DNA of 64,000 nt from Panonychus citri (lineage: Eukaryota; Arthropoda; Arachnida; Trombidiformes; Tetranychidae): NCBI RefSeq assembly GCF_014898815.1, contig NW_026515416.1:1550001-1614000 (forward strand), read 5' to 3'. The translations under genes were made by a program, and so were the position numbers. Positions 24,672 to 37,727 of this stretch are shown piece after piece. Numbering within the stretch: position 1 is the first letter of the stretch; each line of letters starts with the position of its first letter. The notes under the pieces were generated by a model, which saw only the letters and a program-made list of their open reading frames with translations, was not told the DNA's origin and made no database searches.

Positions 24672-27600
24672 AATCACCTAATCAATTATGATCTTGATTA
24701 AGTTTAAAGCCTCCAATTAGAGTAAGAGATCATCAAATTTCATGTAACTGGATTACCAAGACTCTTAATTCATGAGTCCATTAAGTTGTGAACTTATTTT
24801 TTTTTTCAACATCATTTCCTTTTCCTCTCAAGTCTAAAAGGTTCATAAAAATGAGGAGCAAATATTTTCCATCACAAACCGTGTTTATGATGACCACTGG
24901 AAGATTGATGGTAAACATTATGCAAGAAAATTGTCAACAATTAAAGGGAATCTTCAACTATACTCATTTTCATCTTAATCATTTTCTCATCTCTTTATTT
25001 GGTCAGTATTTTTCTCTCTCTCTCTTTTTATCTAAAAAATGACCTTATCTTTATGTATTACTTGGTGTTATCCAATTGTAAATATTGTCAACTGACCTGG
25101 GGTCTCACTTTGGGCTGAAAGGGAAAAAGATGACCATTGGTCAGTTTTTGTTTCGTTGTGTGAAAATAAAGTGAAAGGGAATTAAAGTAATTCTTGAGTA
25201 AATGTGAGTCGATTAAACCGATCGGTTGGACAACATTGGATAGAGACAATTTTTTTAGCTCTTTTTTATCAGGAAGTATAGATGATGAAGAGAAAAGGAA
25301 GATAAATAGGAAGACGATGATGATCATTATTATCTATCAGAAATTATTTGATCGACAGCCGTTGATCGTCCATTGGAAAGGAATCAAATCAATGTTATTA
25401 AATAAATTACTCGACATTGGATCGAGTTGAGTCACAAACAAAACTCATCATCTTCCTCATCCTTTCATCTTCTTTGGTCAACACAACTCTCTCTCTCACC
25501 CTTCATCTTCCTCCCTCGCTTTTCTTTGCAGATTGACCAAAGTAACTCGATGTTTTCTACCCTTCACCTAATACATATTAACGGTACCTCACTTTTTATC
25601 CAAAACTTGGACACAACAACAACAACAACAAAGAGTGAGATGTAAGCGTGAGTCTCACTCGTCTCTTTCTCTCTCACTCACTCTCTCATCATTATTATAT
25701 CGTGTATATGGTTAAGAATGTTATTAATGTTCACAGCTTGAAACGGTTGGGCAGATGTTTGTTGTGTCCACTACAGAAACTATCCCTTACTCTTTCCTCC
25801 CACTCCCTCACTTCTCTCTCTCTCTCTCTTTCTCTCTTTACCTTTCAATCTCTCAAAACAATCAGTCTCTCTCATTCTCTTTGTAGAAACTCTTTCTCAC
25901 TCTCCCTTTTCTCAACCCATTCTTTTCCATTTCTCTCTCATTCACTTCGATATCCCTTCAATCTTCTCATTATTCCCCTTTCATCCTCTCCCTCTCCCTC
26001 TCACTCTACTAAAGCTTATAATGAACGGGAGTGAATGTAATTCCTCAGATTATACTGATACATCAGTTTGAACCTTCGGTCATCAGTCGAAAGACGAGGA
26101 CGATGACCACTAGAAAGGAGTAAAGATGCAGCCTCGAGGAAGAAAAGAGAGAGAAAAACAGGAAGAGGAGGAAGAAAAGAGTGTTATCATCCTTCCCTTT
26201 TTCCATAATAATAAAAGAAACAATAATAATACATTTCATCTAATAACTGAAAATCGAAAGAGCCAAAGAGTCCAAAGTCGCGATATCTTTTTCCCCTTTC
26301 CATACAAACACTAACCGTTAGAAAGACAAATCCATTGAATGAACATCGCGAAAAAAAAGCTGACCATTGATCGACATCCATTTGATGATCAACATTATCA
26401 TTAGAATATCGATTTAAGCCATTTTTTTTTCTTCTACAAAAAAAGAGAAGGAAAAATAAAGGGATTGACTGAACCCTCTCTCCCATTCGGACACACACTC
26501 CAACCAAAATGATCTTTTGCTGACCCTCTCCCTTTTGCACCCATTTTTCGGGTTCTCTCTTGTCTTGGTCAACCTTTCACTCTGATCAAGAACAAAAATA
26601 AAATAATATATTACATTATAATCTATGAATACAAGTCGATACAAGATAATGACACTTGGAAAATGACATAACCCATAAATATAACTTGTTCCTCCCTATA
26701 CTTTTATTGTCCAGTGATGATGATGACCATCGTCTTCTTGATTCTCTAATGGTAAAAAAGAGCTGACAAAGCTACTCCATATCACCTAATAAAGTATCTT
26801 CTTTTGATGACCTTAGCTTTATCTTCATCATCATCATCATCATCGTGATCATCAATGAAACTCCCTGTAACTAGTTGATGTTTTTTACTGACCTTTAAGG
26901 TCATTTACTAGGTCACTTTATTGCTCCTTTTTTTTATCAAGTCACAAGAAATTGTATCATCAATATTGTAATAAATTGATGATTATGATGTTTATTGATT
27001 TCAAAATATGAATCTATGTAAAACTAATGTAATCAAATTAACCAGAGGCTCGAAGCAATTTAATATGATTAATTGATTGCTACCAATGAAGAGACAAAAA
27101 AATAAATGATTAACTAAAAACAAAGCAAATTGCGTGATGAATGTAAATTTATTATTATTAATACAATCAAATTGATTGGAAAAAAATTATTATTATTACT
27201 TATCATTTTTTGTTTGCATCTTAATTGTGTGTTGATTGCGATAACTTAATCAAACTCAATTATGGTCAACACTGGACATTGTGACAATTTATATGTTAGA
27301 TGATTAATGATTATTTATTTTTCTTGTTTAAATTGTTACAAATTTACAAAATGATGTTAACTTAACAATTGATTGAATGGTTTTAAAATGTTTACAATGA
27401 AAAGAGATGAAATTAATTTTTAAACATTTATAATGGTCAAGGAAAACTATTGATTTCCTTTTCTCAACTGACCTCTCTTTTTAAATTACTTCCTCCCACA
27501 TAAGATGATGATGATAATGACGATGATTTATCTTCCGTAAATGATCAGGAAGACAGGAGATCGTAGGGACATTTTGACCATATCGAAACACGGATGACCA

Positions 27601-29348
27601 AAGGTGGACACTTCGAGGCCAATTTATCTTAATGGTAACACTAATCATTACGATCAACAATCAACTCTGTTTGCTTGTTGATTACAATTGGTCATAGTGA
27701 TTAGCACAGTTTGAAACATTTTGATCAACTTTTAGTTAACTCCAGTAATGATTAAGTGTCCTGTTGATTAGCTTTCCTGGTAAATCATTTGTTTTTAATT
27801 GTCTTTCTCATCATTGATTCAAAAACGAGACAAAAATCACAAAGAAGATGATTAAAATTAACCATTGATATTATCCAACACCAATCAATCATCACAATAA
27901 TAACAATCTCATTTTAATTTGACATTTAAAACAATCAACATTTTATTGTCAATCACTTTGAATGTAATCACGTTTTATAAAATTGTTAATCAGCAAGACA
28001 ACAATTAAACCAAACACACAAACAGAAAACAGTTAATCACAATAATGAACATGATCATGAGTCCACTCAGCTAGTTGATTGAAACAATCAATTCCAGTGA
28101 TGAAACTCCGATGATTGTGATTGTGAATTAATCACCATGGTAGTTGAACTTTGGATGATTAACTCATAATAACATTGGAATATTAAAAATTAGATCAACA
28201 ATTATAATCATTAACTCAAATTATCTGTTGATGTCAATGGAGTTGTAACTTTGCCTAAACTGAGATGTGGAAACTTTTAGGTGAAAATAAAATGACCATT
28301 GAAACGATGACCATTGCCTATAGGTTGATAATACCTATATAATAATATATATTGTGATGTAATGATAAAAAAATTGTAGGGTGACCTATATTATTATCAT
28401 TATTTCAATTATTATCCAATCCAATTTGATTTGACCCAAAAATATTGATCCAAATTAAGTGAAATTAATTTACTTTTTGTTTTCCATTCTAATGAGTATA
28501 TGCTCAGAATCATGAAGATAAAGATGATGAAGATGATGAAAGAAAGATGAATGAAAGTGAATACAGTTTACTCTTTCTTTTAGAATCTCCATTTTGATTT
28601 ATCTTCTTCTTCTTGGTCAGTTTGATTGTCCATCAATTGACAATCATAGTGAAACAAGATGGCGAAAAAAAAATGTCAATGATAAATTAGATTCACTAGA
28701 TTAATTAATGAGATTTTACTCTTTTTTTTTCTTGGTTTGATGGTTTTTTCTTTCAGTGATTAGTTAATTAATGGTCAGTGTTGGTCATTCATCATTATCT
28801 TAATATCGTTAATAGTGTTTACTTTTAATCAGATGGGAGGAAGAGTAAAAGAAGAAAATTTCTCAACAATTTAAATGATTTCACATTTGATTTGGGCACT
28901 TTGAATTGTTAATCGTGTTGATTAAGTTAATTTTTTTTGTTACGCGTTTACAATCAATTGATGTTAATGATGAAAGGTTGAATTGATAACAATCAAATGG
29001 GGGGAGATGAAAGTAAATTGTGTCAAATTGTTATCAACGCAAATTAGATGAATAAAATGTGAACCGTTATGAGGGTTGGACTGAGGTTTTAGCTTCTTGC
29101 CTTAAGAAACATTTCCAACAATGAGAATCAATAATAATGATGATCATCATATAATAACAATAATGGACAATTTTTGAAAACTTTATAAAAGTGTAAGCAC
29201 GTTGAAACGGACGCTCGTGCGGCGGACTTAGGACATTTAAGAGGCTTCGATGAAATTGAATAGTCATTCGTAACAATGGTAAATAACAATAAGTAAAGAG
29301 GGATAAGAAGACGTGAATGAGATGGTGAAAGAGATAAGATGAAGAGGT

Positions 29349-29375
29349 GAGAGAGAGAGAGAGAGAGAGAGAGAG
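29349..29375. repeat. (GA)n microsatellite
   Basis: Uninterrupted GA run of about 27 bases upstream of lin-28, beside a GTT/GTA-rich patch (29390-29415). Confidence 0.95.
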
Positions 29376-32300
29376 GGGATGAGGTGTAGGTGGTTGTTGT
29401 TATTGTTGTTGTAGGAGGGGAAAAGGTTGATAAAAAAGTTGACGTAGACTTCGTGACATTAGCTACACGCCTCTTATAATGATAATAGTATGGATTCATG
29501 TTCATTCATTGAAGATGATGATAATAAGGATGATGAGGAGAAGGAGGATAAGGAAATGATGCGGTGGGGGAGGGGAAAGTCTTGAATTTAGTTATGCTTT
29601 TCAAGATGAAATTTTATGCTTTTACCTTTTAATCTGATCTCATTTATATCAAAAGAAATTAGTTTTTTTGTAATTGTTGTCTTTATGATTATAAGCATAA
29701 TTTATGCTACGATTAGACATAAATCATGATTAAATGTGATTTATATTTAATTTGGTTTTGTTAACATTAACTTGCTTTTTAATTGTTTGATTGTGCTACT
29801 TTTTAGGTTAATTAATGATTTAGTTAATTGTGAATAACGAGATTTGTGTTATTCTTATTGATTTGAATATCTTTTTGTACACTGGAGGAAAGTGAGACTA
29901 CAGGAATCAAGGGAGAGATTGAGAGAGGAAAAGAGTGGGAGTGGGTTTTATTGGAGGAAGAAGTGAATTACATTTGGTTACATTAGAAGTGAATTTGATG
30001 AAGATGAGAAGGATGATCGATTTTTTCTCTTCCATTCAGTTACCTTTGCTTCTTTATCTTTGAGATGATTTTTTCTGTATCTCGATTTCATAGAGATGAT
30101 GCTGATGAAATGATCATCTTTTCATCTTCATCTTCCTCCATCATCTAAATTTGTTATCGATCTACTTTCTGATATCAAAATATGAATTGATATTTTCATC
30201 TACTTGTTTATTATCTCTGAAGGTTATTATTATTGTTTAGATTGTTGGATGAAGATTGAAACAATGAGATGATTTGGGTTAATGAAGATAAAGATAATCT
30301 TAAGGGATTAATTGATCAAGATGATAATTGAGTTTGCTCTGTTGGAGAAGGAGGAGGATGAGGAGAGGGTGGAATAGGAGGAAGGAGGAAAAGCTGGTTG
30401 CATCTTGATAAGCAAGAGAATAGATTGAGATGAAAAGAGAACCAGGAAGAGAAAGAGGTGATATGATGACTAAAAGAAGATGATGAATATAATGGAAGAG
30501 AAACAAGAAAGAGATGGAGAGCAAATCGACGAAAAGAAGCAAAAAAAACTGTACTCTGATTCTAAATGAGAATTTCAACTAGTAAACAAAGGATAAAGAT
30601 GAAAGATGAAGATAAATTGATGAAGATGAATTGAAAAAAAAGAAGAGATGAGTAACAAGAGAGAGAAAGAGGAAAAAAGGATGAGGATGGAGAGGAGAAA
30701 GAGAAGAGAAAAGTTTGGGTTGTGATGATGGAGAAAGAGTTTGCTGACCAGAAGATATTATGATGATAGAACCAGAAGATAAAATAATATTCATCAAGAG
30801 AAGGGGAGAGAGAACGAGAGAGAAAGGAGATTGTGGGAGTTGGTCAGTCAGTCCGTCATTTTGATGAACAGAAAGAGAGAGAGAGAGAGAGAAATTGGAA
30901 TAATAAAAAAACTGACTGAATGGTCACGAGACTGAAAAGTAATTGTTGTTGTTGTTGTTGTTGTTGACAGGGATAAAACCTCATCTCCACCATCCCCACC
31001 CTCGCATCTTGGGCTCGCGCCTTCAATATGCAACAACAACAACAATTGCCAAAGGAAATAAATTCAATGTAAAAAAAAGTCTAAAAGGAAACGAGATTGA
31101 AAAACCTATGGAAATTGAAGGAGGCTTAAGTTTGTTTACAATTAAACATTTTCACCCACTTTTTGTATTATTTATCTTGATTGTTAACTGTTTTTCATCA
31201 TAATAATCGTCATCAATTGTCATCATCATCATCATAATCAACAAAAAATTGAAACTCTTGGCTTGCGATTTGATGAAAATCTAAGTTTGATTTTCATTAT
31301 CATCATGATGATTATTTGTTACACAATGCAAATAATAAGTTTCATCTTGATTACAATTAGATAACAACAATTTACCAAATTAATCTGTGTAAATTTGTAT
31401 TAAATTAAGTTTTCAATAGAAGTAAAAAAAATTGATTACAGTTAAATTGCTGTAAACAAATATCCAAGATGATAACATGATAATAATCAAAGATAAATCT
31501 ACAATATCATCATTATCATTATTGATGCTACTTTTTTACCGTTATATTTATGATGATGGTGATGATGGAAGCTAAAAAAATGTTATATTATCCTAACCTA
31601 TAATCATGATAAATCGATATGATGAAATGATCTGAGTTCTGGAAGCACGAGCATAGGAAAGTTTATCGATTTACGTGATTCGAGTTGTTATTTTTTCGAC
31701 TTTTTTCCTGTAGTCAATTAGTTATAATCATAATCGACTTATGGTCATTGATGATTAGTAGTAATTTTTCAGTTTCTTCACCTGAAATTTAGTCTGCAAA
31801 TCTTGACCAGAATCCTGAGAACTGGTTAGACCATTATTATAGTTCAATTCTGAAAGAGAAACCAAGAATTACCATGGAAACCAATTCGAGGTTAATGTCA
31901 ATCAACCAGAGAGAAGTAGCAATTTCTGTAAATATAATAACATCAATTAACGATAATAATAACAAGTTATCATTATCTTTAGAATCGAAATAGCCAAATA
32001 ATTAAGTTAATAACAATGGAACATACAATTAAATCAAACAACAGGTAATGAAACTGTGTCAATAGTTTCGTGTAAAATTTTCAGTTATCAAACATGTAAA
32101 TGAAAATGAATGAAACAAATTAAATTAAGTAACAATTAAATAATAATGTTGACATAATGATAATGATATTATCCACCCACTCACCCACCCACCTACACAC
32201 ATCCTCCTCCACTTCCACCTCCTCGTCATCCTCCTTCATCCTAATCTCAAAGGTAAGTATACCTGAGAGATTGTCCCAAGATTATCAATCAAAGAGCAAT

Positions 32301-35246
32301 TTTAATCCTGACATTGAATTGAACATAATTGATATGAGATTAATGTTAAAGGGATTGAATTACATTTGATTGTGAAAAAATCAACAACAACAACAACAAC
32401 AATTGAATCCATTAAACTTAAATTCAGTTCACTCTTTGCATCATTATCATTATCATCATCTTCATCTTCATCTTCATCCTCCTCCAAGAAAAGTCCCTCG
32501 AAAAGTGTAAACAAACTGGTTCGAAATGGACATTGGACATTTGTTTATGATTGATTATCGTAATTTGATTCACAAAAAAAAGAAGCAAAAAAAAACTAAA
32601 TAATAATACAAATAAAATCTCTCACAATATACAAAATGAAGCTCAATAGACTTTCACTATCATCATTAAGATGATTAGTCTTCATTAAAATGATAATCAA
32701 ATGTTATTGATTATGTTGTTGTGATTTAAATGACTCAATTTAAATCTAATATGTCTTAATCACAATTAATCAAAAGTATCAACATAAAGATGATCATAAT
32801 ATGTAATCAGTAAGTATTGATGATAAACATTTTCATGATGCTGATGATGAACAATCTGATTGAGCAAATTGTTGACAATACAATTGAACTAATTAAATGT
32901 GATAGACTTTAATTGTTAATGAGTGGATTAAATTTGGCTCATGTTAATCATTTTAATTGTAGATTGTTAAATATTATTATTATATGAATGGTTTTAATTT
33001 ATCAGCGGAGTCGAATCGATGTTGATAAAGATGAAGCAAGAGAGAGAGGAGGATAAAAGGAGGAGGCTGAAGAGATGGTGGAGTGATGGTGGGAGGTGGT
33101 GGTGGCGGTGGAGAAGCTAAAAAAAGGCTCAATGAAGATGAAGATGAAAAAAATATATAGGAAGGGGTGGAGTCGTCATAATATATAATAATGCTGGAAA
33201 CGCATCACGTGATTTGATAAACACGTCAAATAAGGTGGAGTCAATTGATGTAAATTTAAATGATATTGGTTCATATCAAATGAAATAATAATCACAACTG
33301 AAAATTGGATGAAAATATAATATAATCGTAGGGAGAAATTTTCATTCATCAATTGTAATTGTCTTTTTTTTTTAATTGTGCTTCCAATCATCATCTTAAT
33401 ACTTGCTATTACTTTTTATCATCTCAGTTACTTTGTCGTCATCATTATCATCATCATCATCTTCACTTAGTCTTATACTTTTATCACCTTTATCATTCTG
33501 GTTTTTCATCATCTTATTATCTTATCATCATTTTTTTTCTGGTTAATTGTTGTGTCCTCATTGTACTGATTGTTTTTGCTTTTCACCTTTGGATTAATTC
33601 AAGTTTCATCTTTGTGTTGGTTTTTGTGTTTTAATTGTGCTCATTCAATTTTAATTGTTTTTAATTATGGTCATTGTAATTGCTCAAGGTAAGTTACAAC
33701 TTACTTGCTATTGCTTTTTAATTTGATTGATTTGATTAACTGATTTGATTCTGTTGGTTTTAATCAGTTTGTTTGGTTTTCATTGATTCATATTTCATGA
33801 AAATATGGAAATTGGTTACTTCTTATTAGCTTATTTATTGATTGGTTTTTGATATTGTTCTTGGTGATTATTTACTTTTAATTATGTTCCAATTCAATCA
33901 TCAATTTGCTAGTGATTTACTTTTACAGCTATTAATTAATTAATTGATTTGTTTTCATGGTAAAATCGTTAAACTAATGATTATCTTTAAGATCATTTTT
34001 TCACCTTCAAGTTTGTTAACCTTTTAGCATTTTAATATCATTTACATGACAATTGTTTGCTAATTAACTTGATTTTTACACTTCTAACGGTAATCAATTT
34101 AATGATTTCATATTTTTTTTGAGGTATTTAAATTTTACTTCATTTGTATTCATTAAATTAATTGACAATTTCATCTGATTGATTGAAGAGTCGCCATCTA
34201 TTGAGTGAGAATCAGTTATCAGAAATGATGAATTAAAAAATTCAACATTCGAAGACAAAGTTTTATTTTCATTAATTAACAATTAGAAAAGAAAAATTTT
34301 AGATGATCAAAAGTAACTAATTAACCACCAGTAATTAGCCACTTCCATCAATTATAAATTTCACTATTATTTTCTGGTGTAAACAATTCTAATAGCAGAG
34401 TGACCATTGGTCAAGATTCAAAGCTCATCTGGTAGATGGCAACACGAATATCATTCATTACGATGTTAGATTTTTATTTATCTAAATCAGCTGTTAATCC
34501 ACTAATTACATTGATTAGACTTAAAATATCAACTAATCAAAATTGAACCAACAAGTTAATTAATTTACTATTTATTAATACAAAAAAATCGCTTAAATTT
34601 ATATCCAATTTTGAGAGGAAAAGTTGATATCTACCTGAGAAATTATCATCGAAACTCAATCCTTGTCCTTATAACCAATCAAACTTAATTTTATCCAAAA
34701 ACCGATAAGTTATAACTTTAAATGCTCGAAATGACCTCGATAATAAAGTTTAAATATCGAAATCAAAAGATAACTTTTCTGATAAAATTGTTCCATATCA
34801 ATAGATGGCGACACTTTATCCAATTATCGAAAATGTCAAATTTTTAACAATCAATTTAATTTGATTGTAAATAACTAAACTAATCCGAACCAACTATAAT
34901 ATACTAATAAGCTCATTCTCAGATTAAGCTGTTGAAACAATGAAAGAGTAATTTGATGATGATGGTCAAGGGGAAAATGAGTCGGCAATAATTATCGGTC
35001 AAAATTGATTGGAATTGTGAAGAAAAAAGTTAATTAGAATGATTGAAAATTATTGTTGATTAAAAGTTAATCAATAAACAATAGAGGTGTATAAGTCATG
35101 CTCGAGAAATTATTTCGAGGAAAAAAATATCTTTAGGGGGATTTTTGATTTAGGCGTGGTTTTCATTCAAAAGCGAAATAGTTTACGCATCTGAGGGAGG
35201 GGAGGTTGAGAGAGAAAGCGGAAGATAGGAAGTGGGAGAGGAAGAT

Positions 35247-35250
<4 letters not shown>

Positions 35251-35277
<27 letters not shown>
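35251..35277. repeat. (GA)n tract in the proximal lin-28 upstream region
   Basis: Perfect GA run about 345 bases before the lin-28 ATG, within a purine-rich segment (35196-35335). GAGA runs at this distance from a start are typical GAGA-factor targets in arthropod promoters; binding here is inferred only. Confidence 0.9.
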
Positions 35278-35442
35278 TAAAAAATAGAAAAAGTTTGAAG
35301 AAAAAAAAAGTAGATAGAAAAGAGAAGAAGAATTGAAATATCACTTTAACATAGAGTTAGATTATTGTCCAGAGTTTCTACTGGTCAGTTTTCATCATCA
35401 GAGAAAACAAATTGTCATCATTGAAAGTATCGTATTCTTAAT

Positions 35443-35506
35443 GTGAGTGTTAAAGACAATAGATTAACGTTTCGTTCAACTTTGATTTTGATCGTTTTCA
35501 TTTCAG
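35443..35506 (+). other. Probable 5' UTR intron of lin-28
   Basis: A 64-base interval with donor AT|GTGAGT at 35443 and acceptor TTTTCATTTCAG ending at 35506. Both sites are strong and the length matches the other short introns in the window. It lies 115 bases before the lin-28 ATG, so it would be removed from the 5' UTR. There is no protein evidence because it is non-coding. Confidence 0.5.
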
Positions 35507-35621
35507 TTTAATTGTGACTTTAAGAGAAGTGAAAAGATAAATCAACCAGTTTAAAGTTAATTGTGTAAATTGTTTCGTTTCCTTGGCCGGGAATCTAAAT
35601 AACTTGAGCAATTAACTAATC

Positions 35622-37691
35622 ATGTCCATGGTTGGCAAGATGAACGGGGAGAAAGTTGTTAAAACGGTTAATATATTAAAGTGCAAACTTGTTAATTTTG
35701 ATAAACTTCAAGATCTAATTGGCCATTCAATTATCATAATTAGAGGAGTAATTAGTAAGTAATCAGTCAACAATAAGCAATTAATTGTTTAATTTGATTA
35801 AATTGTCTCAACAAAAGTTTAACTATATTGTTAGTTTTGTATTAATTGTTCAAGTAAAGTTATCAATTGATTTCATGTTATTCATCATTTGGGATTGAAA
35901 GTCAACTTATCGTGCTAATTAAATTTGCTTTTGATTGTCATCACTCAAGGTGAACCTGATCAGGTGACCGCCTTGACCGGTCGTCGTAGAGGTCGTTGTA
36001 AATGGTTCAACGTGGCCAAAGGCTGGGGATTCATAACACCAAACGATGGAGGACCTGATGTATTTGTCCATCAGGTAAGTGACCATTCAATCAACAATTA
36101 ACAGCTCATGTAACATGATTCCAACTAAAGGAAACTACAATCAACTAATCAGTCGATTTGCTAAATATTCAATTGATTGATGTTGATATTAAATCAAATG
36201 GTATTGATTTTAGCCAGTGGTCATCAATTGAATCAACTTATTTTTCTAGTTGAAATTTTGATTAAATCAACATCAATTCAAAATCCTTAAAGTAAACATT
36301 GACCAGTCCATTATGATGATGATGATGATGATTATGATGAGGATGGAGATGATTTTAGTTTCATGTTTATTATTATTGAAAAACAAACTCGAAAAAGTAG
36401 AAAAATAAAACAACTAGAAATAGACTTAATCTCCCAAGAGATTTAATTTGATGTATCATCATCATCTTGATCCGCATCTTTTTTTCATCCCTTATCCTCT
36501 TTATCCTCATCTCCATGAACTGTAAAAAAAGTGAGTATTTTTTTCAACTATTGCTCATCCAATTTACAGCATCTTCCAACCAATTTCATATTACATCATC
36601 CAGTATCATCATCTCATCATCCTGAAACATGATGATAGTGATACTTTTAGACTATAAAACTTTCATCATTATCAAGATATTTTTCAAAATTGGAAAAACT
36701 TTGAACCAAAATTTTTAAAGAATAATTTTCAATAAATGTTATTAATATCTACATGATAAACTAAGATTTTGTACTTTGTATCAACTTAATGTAAGAGTAG
36801 ATGATGAAGATGATGAAGGAATCAGTCTAATACCTTGTTGCATTCATGACAATTATAAGTAGGTCAAAGACCAGTGGTCATCAGCTTGATCTGTCTTTCT
36901 TTTTTTTTTCTTTCTTTCTTTTTTTATTCACTGTTGATTCTGATTGAAAGATGACCATTAGTATACTTAATAACCTTGGCCTTGATCGATTAATGACCAA
37001 GCCTTACAGGTCATTATATGATCAACATCTAATTCCTCCTCCTCCTCCTCCTCTTACCTCCCACTTTCATATGTCCAGCACAAGAAGACAAAACAAAACA
37101 ACAACTCTAAACATTCATGAACCAGATGAAAACAATTTAATTCAATTAATTAATCATTACCAGCATCATCATGGTATCATTATGATTATTACACAAAGAT
37201 ATATGCTAATCATGATTGTCTAATTGCAATTAGGAGTTTTTTTTGTTGCAATTTGATTATTTTGTTTTTTTCAAAGAAAACTAAAAGTTAACCAAAATTG
37301 GAAATGATTACAATTATAATTACACAATTAATCAATTGTTTCCAACTCTCTCTCTCTCTCTCTCTTTTGCTCTGTGTGGCTATTGTGTGTCCATCGATTG
37401 TTTTTTAAACCATTATCATCATTATGATGATTATGATGCAAACATGTAATTTGAATACAATTCAATTGTTACTTTCTCATCATTATCATCTTCATCTGTT
37501 TTCAATGAATGAGTGAATTCAAAGGAAGATGATCATCACCATGTAACCTATTATTACTATTCAATGGATAAGGTTAACTTTGTTTTTCTATCGAATTTTT
37601 TTTTTCATTTTTTCTGCTCTTATATTTATTTCCTGAATACAATCATTATCTTTGATCATCATTGATTCAGAATTAAATGATTTAAAATGAG

Positions 37692-37727
<36 letters not shown>

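Larger units (their letters stand above)
24672..35442. other. 10.8 kb non-coding region upstream of lin-28
   Basis: No gene recognised on either strand. Frames up to 128 codons (for example 25648-26034 +, 29128-29505 -, 26187-26540 -) are Ser/Leu or Lys/Arg-rich products of CT/GA repeats. Contents include a CT-rich belt about 25440-26010, (GA)n at 29349-29375, a CpG-dense patch at about 29195-29230, a GTT run at 30943-30965, a CAA run at 32385-32402, and many TGACCA/TGGTCA words (a TGACCATTGGTCA at 25131 and at 34401). It may hold 5' non-coding exons or enhancers of lin-28, but none can be demonstrated. Confidence 0.55.

Noticed and set aside
25648..26034. 128-codon plus-strand frame rich in Ser, Leu, His
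   Set aside because: It is the translation of a CT-rich belt, has no complex segment or family match and no splice partners.
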